Shown here one piece after another: positions 1 to 10,402 of a stretch of 64,000 nucleotides of DNA. The notes under the pieces are model-generated. The model was not told where the DNA came from. It ran no database searches and was given only the letters and a program-made list of their open reading frames with translations. The stretch covers positions 16,933,877-16,997,876 of the forward strand of contig ML680053.1 in assembly GCA_007922225.1 (NCBI GenBank), written 5' to 3'. Position 1 is the first letter of the stretch; each line of letters begins with the position of its first letter. This stretch comes from Emydura subglobosa (lineage: Eukaryota; Chordata; Testudines; Chelidae). The position numbers and the translations under genes were made by a program.

Positions 1-1
1 T

Positions 2-955
2 CACCTACCAACCCACCCAAACCTAAAAGCTATGCTGTACCACATCAACAGAAAGTGGTGGTGGCCCAAGATGACAGCAGACATACGTGACTACTGTCAG
101 CGGTGTCTTGTATGTGCTAAATGTAATGAAGGCAAAAAGCATAGAGTGGCAATGAGACACCAGGCTCGACCCATGGGTCCTATGCAAAAGATTCAAATCG
201 ACTTCATAGGCCCCCTACCACCTGTAAGAGGAAAAAAAATATTGCCTGTTCATAAATGATCATTTCACCCGATGGACTGAAGCTTTCCCCACCTCTAAAA
301 ATGATGTCAGCACAGTGGCCCGCTTACTGGCCAATGAATTCTGCCCTCGATGGGGCTTACCATGTTCAGTGGACTCAGACCAGGGACGAATCATGAAGGA
401 AGTCTGCTCTATTCTAGGCATTACACAAAAATTTCTCTGTCCATACCACCCTGAGAACTCTGGGCTAGTGAAACGAGCCAATCGAACACTGAAAAAGAAA
501 ATCACAAAAGCCTTACTTTCACAAGAAACTAGCTGGGTGCTCAACTGCCCACGGCTCTCCTCTCGATGAGGGCAACTCCTAATGTCATTGCAGGAGTCTA
601 ACCCATCGAACTCATTACGGGAATGACCATGTCTTTGCAGAAAGAATGTGTAATTCCGGCTCCCCTCCCTCTGGTTTCTGATACTGCACGGGAATACATC
701 AAACGTTTAAATGAAGTTTTGCAGCCTTTGAGACTGACTGTCAAAGACAGACAGGAAACTCAGGAGTCCCCAGAATCCCCCTCCTGTGTGGATGTACAGG
801 ACGGAGATCAGGTCATGGTAAGAACATACAATCCTGGTGTACTCCAACCAAAATATTCAGGTCCGCATATGGTATTGGCCCATACATATACATCTGTGAA
901 GGTACAAGAAATCCCAACACAGGTTCACAAAACCAGAATTAAGCTGTATAAATAA
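2..955 (+). pseudogene. pol: Retroviral integrase (3' end of pol), frameshifted
   Basis: Integrase inserts viral DNA into the host chromosome. Three collinear plus-strand pieces (32-259, about 270-569, 623-955) together cover the family domains. The first has a zinc-finger Cys pair (CQRCLVC) and the start of the catalytic core with the first Asp (QIDFIGPL, codon at 200-202). The second has the second catalytic Asp (SDQG) but a Lys where the family has the catalytic Glu (SGLVKRANRTLK), and the spacing between them is shorter than the usual 35 residues. The third is the C-terminal SH3-like (GPY/F-type) domain, with GDQVMVR and KYSGPH. Frames change near 260 and 570. The lost Glu, the shortened core and the frameshifts mean it cannot be active. 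Confidence 0.85.
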
Positions 956-1003
956 GTTTATCTAATATGCGTTCTGTGCGCTAATTTTGCCTTTTCAGGT
1001 GAA

Positions 1004-1649
1004 AATGTGGTTATATCCCCTCTACCACCTGCTCTGTGCTCCACTCTACCCCTCCTGATGGTATTATCTATTTGGGATCTAATAAGACACTTCTACATGA
1101 TGTAATGATGGTTTCTGTTAAAGTTAAATACGATTTGTCTACGTTACTGTACCATTACAAAATGTATGTTTCGACCACCCTAATTCTTTACAATAGCTAC
1201 AAGAACAGTTAAAGTTACTAGTGCACCAATATACTGTCCACACCCACGTAGTAAAAAGACAAAAGCGAGGCATCCTAGGTGACATTGGGGGACTATTTGG
1301 AAGCTCAAATTCCATGATAAACTTGCTTAATGCCAATGCAGATAGATTTTGCAATGCCTGGGTTAAAAGACAGACTACCCAAGCCCTAAAATACACCAGT
1401 GCTGGCTTATTATACTCTTTCACGGCTATTAACACAGCCATGAATGGATTCTATATAGCAACTAAAAAATCCTCCAATATCATAATCAATATGACTATAT
1501 CCCAATCTAAGGGACGTGCTTGTGATATGTTAGCTCGTGATTTGTTCAATATGCTCTCTACTCTTGTCCCCACCCCCTGTTTTTCTCCCCCTTCCATAAC
1601 ACCTCCCCCGTATAATTCTAAAATAGATCACGAATATCAAAGTATCTAA
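1004..1649 (+). pseudogene. env: Retroviral env, internally deleted
   Basis: An ATG at 1004 opens a short hydrophobic peptide like an envelope signal peptide (MWLYPLYHLL) that hits a stop within about 20 codons. From 1221 a 142-codon frame contains a furin-type basic site (KRQKR, about 1254-1268) followed directly by a glycine-rich hydrophobic stretch (GILGDIGGLFG), the layout of an SU/TM cleavage site with a fusion peptide. Only about 200 bases separate the leader from the cleavage site, so nearly all of the surface subunit is gone. I see no CX6CC motif and no clear membrane anchor downstream. Assignment to env rests on position and the cleavage/fusion layout; the exact family is open. Confidence 0.65.
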
Positions 1650-1699
1650 ATAATTGATCATATCTCACATATGGGTTCGATTTGTAAACAGGAGGCAAC

Positions 1700-2244
1700 T
1701 GTAAGGCTTGAGGTTGTTTTCAGCTAACAAGTCGTAGGTCAAAACTCATTTAAATGGTTAACGAGCACACCTGATCCTCAAGGACAATGGATAGTGTAAG
1801 CATCCGATGGCTCAGGAAGCCAGATGTCCTCATAGTGATTCTAATTCCAATGAGAACAGCACATTTGCTTTTAGAATTTCTGTCTCACCTGCCACCTATT
1901 TGTAAGAACCCCTCCTCTTCCTCCACCCTACCCCCGCCCCGAGTGTAGCCTTAGGATCCTTGATGTAAGTAGAGTGATTAAAGTGTCTCTGCATGTATGT
2001 AACAACCATTATCACTGTTGTTCTCTCCGCATGGGACAATGTCTGTATTTGTAAGTGAATAGATAAAGAATTTAAAACGTACTATGTAATCGATAAGAAA
2101 GCATATATAATTGACCACTGTAACACCATGAAGTTGAAGCTGATTTATCAGACTCCCCGGTATCGTGAATAAACCTCTTCAGTATTGTCTGTGCTGCCTG
2201 ATTCTCGGAGAAAGAATCCTTCGTGCTTTACATTATTCTTCACC
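1700..2244 (+). repeat. 3' LTR of the endogenous retrovirus
   Basis: The LTR seems to start at TGTAAGGC (1700), after a weak purine tract (aggaggcaac). A TATA box (tatataa, 2104-2110) and a poly(A) signal (aataaa, 2168-2173) about 60 bases apart define U3-R. The 3' end is either GCTTTACA (2232), which pairs with the start as an inverted repeat, or the CACCA ending at 2245. Only one LTR is in the window, so the ends are estimates. Confidence 0.65.
2168..2173 (+). terminator. LTR poly(A) signal
   Basis: A canonical aataaa lies about 60 bases downstream of tatataa and is followed by a T/G-rich stretch (tattgtctgtgctg), as at the R region of a retroviral LTR. Confidence 0.6.
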
Positions 2245-2372
2245 AATGGTGGAGGTTCATGAGTGCTACAGTCAGAACTTTCACAGAAGCCAAACCTAGT
2301 CTATAGAACTCACACTCACAAGGGACAGGAATGGCTATAGACCGGACCTTACCACCTTCAGAACCACACACA

Positions 2373-2388
2373 CTCTCTCTCTCTCTCC
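2373..2388. repeat. (TC)n microsatellite
   Basis: A short uninterrupted TC run within otherwise unremarkable flanking sequence. Confidence 0.8.
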
Positions 2389-2529
2389 TACCAGCTGGGA
2401 AGGAAAAAGTACATTGAAGGTTATTGTTTGCAGTGTTGTAGACATGTTGATCCCAGGATATGGGAGAGTGAAGTAAAATTTTTCATTGGACCAACTTCCG
2501 ACCATGAAAAAAAAAAGGATTTCAAGCTC

Positions 2530-2632
2530 CACAGAACTCTTCTTCAGTTCCTCTGTGTAGTTTGTCACTTTTGCCAACAGAAGTTGGCCCAACAAAAGAT
2601 ATTACTTCACCCACCTGGTCTCTCTATTGACT
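2530..2632 (+). repeat. Interspersed repeat, 'ccaacagaagttgg' family, copy 1
   Basis: Contains gccaacagaagttggccc and acaaaagatattacttcacc, followed by a ggtctctct motif. The same order of blocks occurs at 20494-20627, and a rearranged version at 35453-35545. I take it as an old retroposon 3' end; I cannot name the family. Confidence 0.6.
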
Positions 2633-4012
2633 GTTATTGTTATTTCTAATTTAAAATAATTCTGCAGCATTCAGATGGTGCCGTATAGGTAAAGCGTTTA
2701 ACAGTCTAAATATGAAATAAAACCCGCAACTTTCTTTTGGAGCCACCTGCAGCCCCCAGGGCAGCATTACAATTGCATCCTCGAAAATGTAATGGGATTT
2801 TACGCAATTCTATCCGGCACACGTTCTTTCAGTTCAAGAAATAATTCAAAATTGCTTAGCCACTGCCACATTTTTCAGCCCTTATGTTAGCTGCAAGATA
2901 GAAAGTATTCCTTTCCACAGACCAGCTTGCCAAGATGTTGTGCAAACTTGTACTTCTTAAAATATTTTGAAAGGAAAAATATGTTACAATAAATTGGCTT
3001 TGACTTCCATATTCGAACTACACTCTAGCTTAAACCCAACCCACATGTTATAGCCATTAATAGACTTCATCTGTTTTCTCATTGCTCAAAAAATGCAGAC
3101 TCCCCCAACTTATGCTTCTGCTGCCCATGTAACTGTGGGTTTTATTTTCAGATAACCTGGACAGTTTTCCCTTCTCGATACCTAATAAATAATTTTTAAC
3201 AACTGTGTTTATAATAGCAGTTGGTGCAAAAAAATAGCCATTTGGGGAAAAGACACCACAAGAGCCATGTAAATCACGAAATTTGAACTGTTCTATTTTT
3301 CAACATTAGGTCCTCTCTTTGCTGTCCATGGAATGACAGTGTTAGCCTATGAATCTATCATGTGTAATTTGTCTACTTGCTCGTGTGCCACAGCAGGCTG
3401 TGTGATGGGAGCAATTGCCTAATAAATAATACTTGGTGCAGAGGATTAGTTGTGCTGCAGACTGATCCTTGAAGAATTGGTGCTATTGGGCCTGATTCTC
3501 CTCTCACTTACAACAATATAAATCAAGAGTCAATGGAGTTGCATGGCTCTAAAACAAGTGCAAGTCATATCAGATTTTGTCTAACAAAATACGATTTTTG
3601 AAACATACATATACAGTGAGAAATTCTGGCATTTGTGGATTTACACTGCTGTAATTGCAGTAGGATTTGACCCAATATGTTTTATATCTAATTATAACAA
3701 ATATTTTACTGGAATTGTCTTTCCTTTTTAACTAGACACCAAGTACATTGGGCCAAGTTCCCATCTTAGTTTTACCAGTATAAACCCAGAGGAGCCCATC
3801 CAGAGATGTTAAGGGCTCTTCCTACTCCCTCCTGTGCCTTTATCCAGGTGTGTGATCCAAGTCACAATCTAGCCCTAAATGCACTACTTGTTCTAGAGCA
3901 GTTCATCATCCTGAATGGAGGATGAAATTGATAGGATTGGGCTATGGAAGGAACTTCCTGTAGAAATCAGGCAAATCCAGAATCAGACAGGTCTTTAGGA
4001 ATTGCTGCCAGA
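2633..4012. other. Intergenic or intronic DNA without recognised gene
   Basis: AT-rich, with no long frame and no known coding motif. A half copy of the palindromic 'gcctgattctcctctcactta' repeat lies at about 3487-3550. The rest looks unique. Confidence 0.6.
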
Positions 4013-4017
4013 CCTTC

Positions 4018-4947
4018 TGTGACAGAACGGGATATGTCAATATCAAATTCTAAATTCTTTTTTCTATTAGGACCTCCATCTTGTATCATGTGCTGAACAC
4101 CTCTACCTTGCACAAGGCAACCCTATTGAATTGCATTCAAGGCAGCTGCCTTGTCCAGGAAAGGCGTCTGACACCCGAAGGATCATCAGGGAGAAGCCCT
4201 CAAAGAGGCAATCTAGGGCCATCAACTTTGATGGCCTATCAACTACTGCCTCCACCCTCACCCCAGTACAATGAACTTCCTTCTCAGGGGCCTGCAGGAA
4301 AAAGGGACAAGATTTCCAGCTGAACACATCGCAAAAGGAGACTATACTTAAGCAGGTATACTGATTCTGCTCCGAGCAGAGGATGGTGGTGTCTATCACC
4401 ACAAAACTGAACGAATGAGATGGCAAGAAGGACTCTGCCAAGCCTGAAATACTAACATACCTCAGACTCGCAGAAGGGGTGAGATCAGACAAGAAGAGGG
4501 TGCATCTCAGGACTTTTATTTTGCAGAGACCTGTAACTCTCTAGTGCTTTCAAGAGTAAAATAACTGTGGTTAAGAAATTCCTATGTTAAGCCTGTGATC
4601 CTGGATTTCCTGCTGCGTTGTTCCCAAAAGGGTTAAACTACAAGCCCAGAGAGGCTGCGGCCTAGACAGGACTCTGAGAAAGCACATGTTAGAGACTAAA
4701 GGGGCTGAGAGGTCTGAAACAGTGGTTTTGGGGTTTGGGGCAGCTGGACTGGGGAGTCCCATATCCCAAGGTAGGGCATCAGACAAGAGGCCTGCGTGTG
4801 GGAGTGTATCCTATGGTCCCAGAGCTAGTAACAGTGACTAGACTGTACCCAGACCCAGTTTCCTTACAAGTATGTTGGACCCAGCTATTGGGACCATTTG
4901 TAAGAGATTGGTGATTACACAGAGGGGCACAGGGCCAGGTTGTGACA
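4018..4947 (+). mobile_element. Solo LTR, 930 bp, 5-bp target duplication
   Basis: The element runs from TGTGACAG to TTGTGACA and is flanked on both sides by ccttc (4013-4017 and 4948-4952). TG...CA ends with a 5-bp duplication are the hallmark of LTR element insertion, and no internal gag-pol sequence is present. It is therefore a solo LTR left by LTR-LTR recombination. A variant poly(A)-like stretch (gtaaaataac, about 4556-4565) lies in the 3' half, which suggests plus orientation. Small open frames inside it on both strands match no known protein. Confidence 0.75.
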
Positions 4948-4952
4948 CCTTC

Positions 4953-6404
4953 CTCTCCAAAGACGCATTTCTACTACAGCAAGAATGACGTGCACAACAC
5001 TGACACCCAAACAATCTCTCCTAAAAATCAATGAACAAATAAATAAAAAATAATCTGTAACAAATCAAGGAGAAAAGGATCAAAGACTCTATGAAATCCA
5101 TGAGAGACTTTGATATTGCTATTATGGTGAAGAAGCTCAGATACTATGGTGATGGGCAGCAGTATAAAACCTTTAGATAGACAGATAGAGAGACTGATAG
5201 ATTAGATAATAACCCAAGGATTTCTCTAAGCAGAAATAGCCTCAGGATTTGTTGAGGAAAACCAAGAGGAATTTTACACATTTACATTTCTATAAACAGC
5301 AAATCAAAACATTCAGAATCAATTTTTCTTTTCCGTTCTACGGCTGCTACCCCACTGAAGTCCAAGGACTGTAGCAGTATAACTGAGGGGGAGAATTTGG
5401 CTCCAAATGTACACACATACATGTTAAAAGAGACTTTCCCTTGTTTCTTATAGCTACATTAATTGTAGAATACAACAAAAATGCCAGATGAAGATGTTAT
5501 TTTAGTTCTACCCACTACATATCCAACCTCCATCCCCATGCTCTAAACACCATTGCTGGTTGATATCACCATACAGGTGCTATCATGTGTAACTCAAGGG
5601 CAACTAAATCATTGTTTTGAAAATGTGTTAAAAATCACCAAGTGACACTGGCCTGAGACAACATATACCGAGGAGTAATGCATGCTGAGCAGATTTTTAC
5701 AGCCAAGTTACATATCCCTGAAACAGGAGTGAATGATGGAAACACTGACACATGGAAGAAAACAATTTTTACTGTCTCATTGGGGATGACCCATGCACAA
5801 TTGACTCATGGGTCAACTTTACTCCACCCCAAATTGGTTAAGCAGTCATCCTTTACTTGTGTAATTAAACTGTTTACGTACTCTTCTCCAGGTTGCATAC
5901 TCTCTCCATATGTGGCTGTATTCATAACTGTACTGCCTATGTATCTGGAGCCCTGAGCATCAAAATACTTCTCCCTTTGTTTTATATTGGTAAAAGGTGC
6001 CTACAATCTGTCATTCCTTGGGCTTCTGTTCACCGTGTATTAAAACATTGAAATAGTCTATATAAAATATTCTGTTCTCTTCCATTTAGGCTTTTATATA
6101 CTATGCTCATCATGGCGGTAACTGAGCACTTCCATAACAAGGTCCCAAACCGTTTGACAATGCCACTTGCAAGCCTTTCATCTTGCTGCTCCCTTAACCA
6201 TCTTTCACACTCATCTTGGGTCCATGCCTTGTATCATTCCTGGTCCCTATGTTTGGAACAGTCTCCCACTTGTATTCCATCCAGATCCCTCCCACTCCTT
6301 CTTCAAATCCTCTCCTTCTCACCCACTTCTTCCTGGAATTCTTTCTTCTTTGCCCTCCTCACTGGTGACCTGTTCATTGTGTCCTGACCCAGAATAGGTG
6401 CTAT
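4953..6404. other. Intergenic DNA, no gene seen
   Basis: AT-rich unique-looking sequence. It contains a degenerate (GATA)-like patch at about 5172-5205 and short open frames without recognisable motifs. Confidence 0.55.
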
Positions 6405-6675
6405 GGCCTGGTCTATACTTAAAATGTGTTGACATTGCTACATTTGACAGGGGTATGAAAAATCCACACTCTTGATTAATGTAACTATGCTGACCTAACC
6501 CGCAGTGTAGACTCAGCTCTATCTACGGGAGACGACTTCTATTGACCCAGCTACTGTCATCTGGAGGAGTGGTGTTCCTACACCAATGGAAAAACCCCTT
6601 CCATTGGTGTAGGCTGTCTACATTACATGGTTGTACCAGCATAGGTACAGCACTGTGACTCTGGCGATATAGTCT
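6405..6675. mobile_element. Foldback DNA-transposon relic (GTCTACAC type)
   Basis: It opens with tggtctatacttaaaatgtg and has a central palindrome made of acaccaatggaaaaacccct and its near inverse (about 6581-6610). The gtgtagactcag and ctgtctacatta blocks match the other MITE-like families in this window. No coding capacity is seen and the ends are approximate. Confidence 0.5.
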
Positions 6676-6974
6676 CTGAATTGTGGAAATATCCTACATG
6701 TCTTGTCTTGAAACTAGAGGCACTTTACTCGTCGGAAGCACAATGCCTCAGGAGCACCTGTTGAGATAGTGCACCTCTGTATTGCCACCTACCACAGGGC
6801 TGTGCTTACTGCCACACTTGAGACTCAAATGCATGTACAGGACATGACAGGACATTCCCCTAGCTTATAGAAATCTCAGCCTAGCACATTCACCCAGTAG
6901 CAACAGCTTTAAATGTGCCTTGTATGAATGACACAGATTTATAAGAAATGACAATTATTTACCTGTAAAAACAC

Positions 6975-7135
6975 ATTAGGGGCTTGAGTCTCATTTACAT
7001 TAAGGCCCCTTCACACTGCATTACCAGTGCAAAGCAGCCGTTATTGTGTCTGTAAATATATTTTACTGCCACCTCAAGACCCCTTTACACTGCCACAGTG
7101 GTGTCAAGTGATTTCAGTGTAAATGAGAGGTTAGA
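6975..7135. repeat. Palindromic 'cccctttacactgcc' repeat, copy 1
   Basis: The blocks aaggccccttcacactgc and acccctttacactgcc, with flanking tctcatttacat and gtaaatgagag, form an imperfect inverted repeat. Similar blocks recur at 51435-51575, 51645-51760 and 55593-55712. Confidence 0.55.
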
Positions 7136-7205
7136 CTTGATTGGGAGGGTTCTGAACAAACCATGTCAGGAAGCAGCTCTTTGATCTGAATCTTGTGCAT
7201 GTTAA

Positions 7206-7544
7206 AGGCTTTGTCTACACTAGCACTTTTGTCTGGAAAACTTTTGTCGATCAGGGGTCTGAAAAGACCACACCCTGACCAACATAAGTTTCACCGACAA
7301 AAGCGCCGGTGTGGACAGACCTTACAGCGGCACAGCTGTACCGCTGCAGCTGCGCCACTGAAAGGTCTGCCATGTAGCTGCTCGATGCCGACGAGAGATG
7401 CTCTCTCGCTGCTCGTTGGGGGTGGTTTAATTACGCCGGCGGGAGAGCCCTCTCCCATTGGCACAGAACAGCTATACGGAAGACCTTATAGTGGTGAAGC
7501 TGCCGCGGTACAGCTGTAAGATCTGTAGTGTAGACATAGCCTAG
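7206..7544. mobile_element. MITE with GGCTATGTCTACAC ends
   Basis: The left end is aggctttgtctacactag and the right end, inverted, is ctaggctatgtctacact. The two are flanked by taa (7203-7205 and 7545-7547), a 3-bp duplication as made by PIF/Harbinger transposases. The interior is GC-rich with further inverted segments (cagctgtaccgctgcagctg). No transposase is encoded, so it is non-autonomous. The family assignment is inference from the ends and the duplication. Confidence 0.65.
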
Positions 7545-7894
7545 TAACAGTGGAGACAAACGATACTGACTGCATTATCAGGATCATACCCCAAGTGAAC
7601 GCTACCAGTCGCTGCATAGTTAGGTATCCAACAGAGATGCTGCATGCTCTTTTTGGCATGTTTCCTAGTAAATCAATAAATACTGGACAGCGCTGCTGGG
7701 GCTTTATCAACACTTCAGTTACTACGCACGTCTGACTTACCTTATTTGTCGGGCCATCAGAACGCTCAGCTAATCAACTTGATGTGGCGAAGCAGAGTTG
7801 GCCAATGGGAAAAATGCAGCTCATGGAATTTTGCAGATTAGCCTGTTGCCCTCTTCAGCTCAGGTGCAAATTCTTGTAACTCCGCTGAGATAAA

Positions 7895-7950
7895 AGGTTG
7901 TCACAGGCTTCTGTGCAACTTTGGGCAAGTCACCAAGGCCAGCCTTTTCA
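7895..7950 (+). repeat. MIR-type SINE core fragment
   Basis: The stretch gtgcaactttgggcaagtca matches the conserved core of MIR/CORE-SINEs. The flanks are too eroded to extend it. Confidence 0.45.
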
Positions 7951-8049
7951 AACTCGGGTGCCTAATGCTAGGTAACTAACTAAGTGGCCTGATTCTCAGT
8001 GGTCTTGAGCACCTGCATCTCCCTTAGGGAGGTGTAAAGCCGTACATAC

Positions 8050-9100
8050 AGTTAAGTATAAATATTATTGCTAATTTCTATTTTTCCCCCCTTATTGAGC
8101 CTTTCTCAGAGGCCCCTGTAGTGACTGGAGCCATCACCACAGATTGAGGACAGCTGGCCATGGCTGCCCCAGAATCAAACCAGGCTCTTGTCTGGCCTGT
8201 GGCAATTCTTTGAGAGCAAAACAGGAGATTCCCCCTTCTCCAGCTACTCAGCATGTTGCTTCCACGCCCCTCTAAGTGATTACCATGTTGAGCTTGTGAG
8301 GTGAGTTGAAAGGCTCTGCAGAAATGGAAAGCATTATTTTTACAGGCAGTCTCACACCGGAAAGCAGGGAATGTTCCTGATCTGTGCTTCAATATTATAT
8401 AATATTGTCAGAGAAGCATGATGATAGACAGACAGACACCACAAAGCAAAGAGCAAAAGTTGACATTCTAAGCTTCCCCCCACATTTCCCTCCCTGTCAG
8501 CAGCTTGTCCAGACCCCCTGAAATACCTTTGCAAGTTTTCATTTCTGAACACATCAGTCAAAGGCATTTTATGGAAATTTGGTTGGAAAAATAGGCACAA
8601 ACTTTTAGCTTCCTCCCCCTTGAAGGGCACTGGAGCTGATGAATGTTTTTGGTGGGACAGAATGAAAATAATGGTCAATTTTTGCTAAACCACAGCTCCC
8701 CCAGAGACTTTGCCTCCTAACACAAGGATCTTTGTGACAGGACAGGGTTCTAGTTCTCGAAGATTTTCTGTCAAAAGGAGTAAACATTTTTTTCGGCCAT
8801 TCTGTTACACTTTCATTTTGTTTTCACAGTGTCAGGCTTGAAGTGACAGCTCCAACCATTCCCCCCGCTTACATTGGTGCTAATTTAACTACACAAATAC
8901 AGAAAAAGTAGTTTTTCAGATTTATGCACCAAAGTCTGCCCAACGACTGATGTTTGGCTGATGAAAACATCTAGTTCCAGCTCTCTCCAGGCCAGAAGCT
9001 CTGTAACTTTCTGTTTGCATGGCAACTAAAATCTGTACATTTTGTTCACTTTTCTTAAGCACTGGCTCTCAGTTGCCTCAATCAGCATAGCCCACAAAAT
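8050..9100. other. Intergenic DNA, no gene seen
   Basis: No coding motif on either strand. Short minus-strand frames at 8078-8678 have no recognisable domain and no splice context I would defend. Confidence 0.5.
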
Positions 9101-9102
9101 CG

Positions 9103-9354
9103 CAGGACCTCCTCATCAACCTCCTCCTAGCCCTGGCCAAAACGGCCATCTACAAGACCAGGGAGAGGAGGTTGACTGGGGGGGCGCTCTGCGACTGTGG
9201 GGCCTACTTCTGTTCCTCTGTCCACTCACACATCCGGGCAGAGTTCCTCTGGGAAGCGTCCACTGGCTCCCTTGACACCTTCCGGGAGCAGTGGGGGCTG
9301 TCTGGGGTTCTCTGCTCGGTGTCCCATTCTGGTTCCCTCCGTTTGACCCTGTGA
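9103..9354 (+). pseudogene. C-terminal end of a non-LTR retrotransposon ORF2 (Tx1/L1-like)
   Basis: One uninterrupted frame reads LINLLLALAKTAIYKTRERR at 9112-9171 and continues through HIRAEFLWEASTGSLDTFRE to a stop at 9354, ending in CSVSHSGSLRLTL. This pattern (helical LALAKTAIYKTR, then an RxEF..A.....F...W segment, then a short tail and stop) resembles the extreme C-terminus of Tx1-like LINE polymerases as I remember them. The insert would be a 5'-truncated LINE, which is typical. The following 120 bases may be its 3' UTR. I cannot separate Tx1 from other L1-clade LINEs without a search. No reverse transcriptase motif is included. Confidence 0.5.
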
Positions 9355-10131
9355 TCCCCACACCCGCTCCTTTTTTCATTCTTTCTCCCACACAATCGGT
9401 TGTGTCCTGGGTCCAGTGACTCCTCCCTGACAGGGAGAGGGGCCTTTAGCAGTGGGTGGGCTTGTGCCTGCCCATTTCCCAGCTCACAAATAGTCATAGC
9501 AGGCTATTCATGGTGTTGATCAAGGCTTCTACATAGATTTTTCCCCCTATAAAGTAGCTAAACTTGCTTGCAAAATATCCCAGGCTACAGCAAAACCCCT
9601 TAGGCTGTACTCTGCAAGCCTGACACAAATGAGTAATCCTTACTCACTAACTTGAGCAACCCAAATGTTGGCCTCTCAGTCATCCATAAGATGGCATTTT
9701 CAATGGCACAATACCGGCTAGCCTCATTCTGAGCCATCAGTTTACTACTAGCTCAAAAGGAATCTGCTGAAGCGCTAACTCCGCTTTCTGCAGTATGCTG
9801 GGCTATTCCTGGAGGTCTTGCTTCCAAGTACTGACTGAGCCTGACCCTGCTTCAGCTGCTAGATACAGAGCTGGGCAACATTTTTCTGACTTTTTTTTTG
9901 CTGAAAAATACAGATTTCGGCCAAGCAAAACATTTCACAAACTTGTGTCAAATTCACTGAATTGTTTTAGCAACAAATAAACATAAAATTCAAAAGAAAA
10001 ATATATATATTTTTTTGCATTCAGATTGACCTGAAACCATTTATTTTCAATGTTTTGGTTTAGCTACCAAACTGAAAAAATCGGTTATGAGATCACAGCA
10101 CGAGCAGGAATGGCTGCTGCGGAGACTCTGT
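9355..10131. other. Intergenic DNA with an A/T-rich foldback relic
   Basis: No gene seen. From about 9868 to 10080 the text (gagctgggcaacatttttct, caaaacatttcacaaac) resembles the AT-rich repeat at 41755-42115 and is probably an old foldback element. Confidence 0.45.
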
Positions 10132-10402
10132 GGGTGTGTCTGCACTACAATTAGACACCCAGGACTGGCCCGTGCCCGCTGACCCGGGCCAAAGGGCTGT
10201 TTAATGGTGGTGTAGACATTTGGACTTGTGCTGCAGCCTGAGCTCTGGGAACCTCTCACCTTGCACGGTCCTGAAGCCCAGACGCCAGCCTGAGCCTGAA
10301 CATCTACACAGCAGTTAAACAGCCCTTTATTCCGAGCCCCGTGAGCATGAATCAGCAGGCATGGGCCAGCTGCGGGTTTTTAATTGCAGTGTAGACACTC
10401 CC
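10132..10402. mobile_element. MITE family H (GGGTATGTCTACACTGCAATTA), copy 1
   Basis: The ends gggtgtgtctgcac and gtgtagacactccc are inverted repeats, flanked by tgt on both sides (10129-10131, 10403-10405). The body consists of paired GC-rich inverted blocks (gggctgtttaatgg and ttaaacagcccttt; actggcccgtgcc and catgggccagctg). It has no coding region. The two other copies (40567-40833, 62899-63065) also carry 3-bp duplications, so the transposase that moved it cuts a 3-bp stagger, as PIF/Harbinger enzymes do. Confidence 0.75.

Larger units (their letters stand above)
1..2244 (+). mobile_element. Endogenous retrovirus remnant, 3' part (pol integrase, env, 3' LTR)
   Basis: In order on the plus strand are an integrase-coding region, an env start with a hydrophobic leader, an env transmembrane-like region, and a terminal repeat with TATA box and poly(A) signal. 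This is the normal order of the 3' half of a simple retrovirus. The window edge cuts off gag, protease and reverse transcriptase. Reading frames shift between pieces and most of the env surface unit is missing, so the provirus is defective. The integrase tail resembles gamma/epsilon-type retroviruses, but I cannot place it more exactly by eye. Confidence 0.8.

Noticed and set aside
4103..4492. 129-codon minus-strand open frame
   Set aside because: It lies inside the solo LTR 4018-4947, has no domain, and is on the opposite strand to the LTR's apparent orientation.
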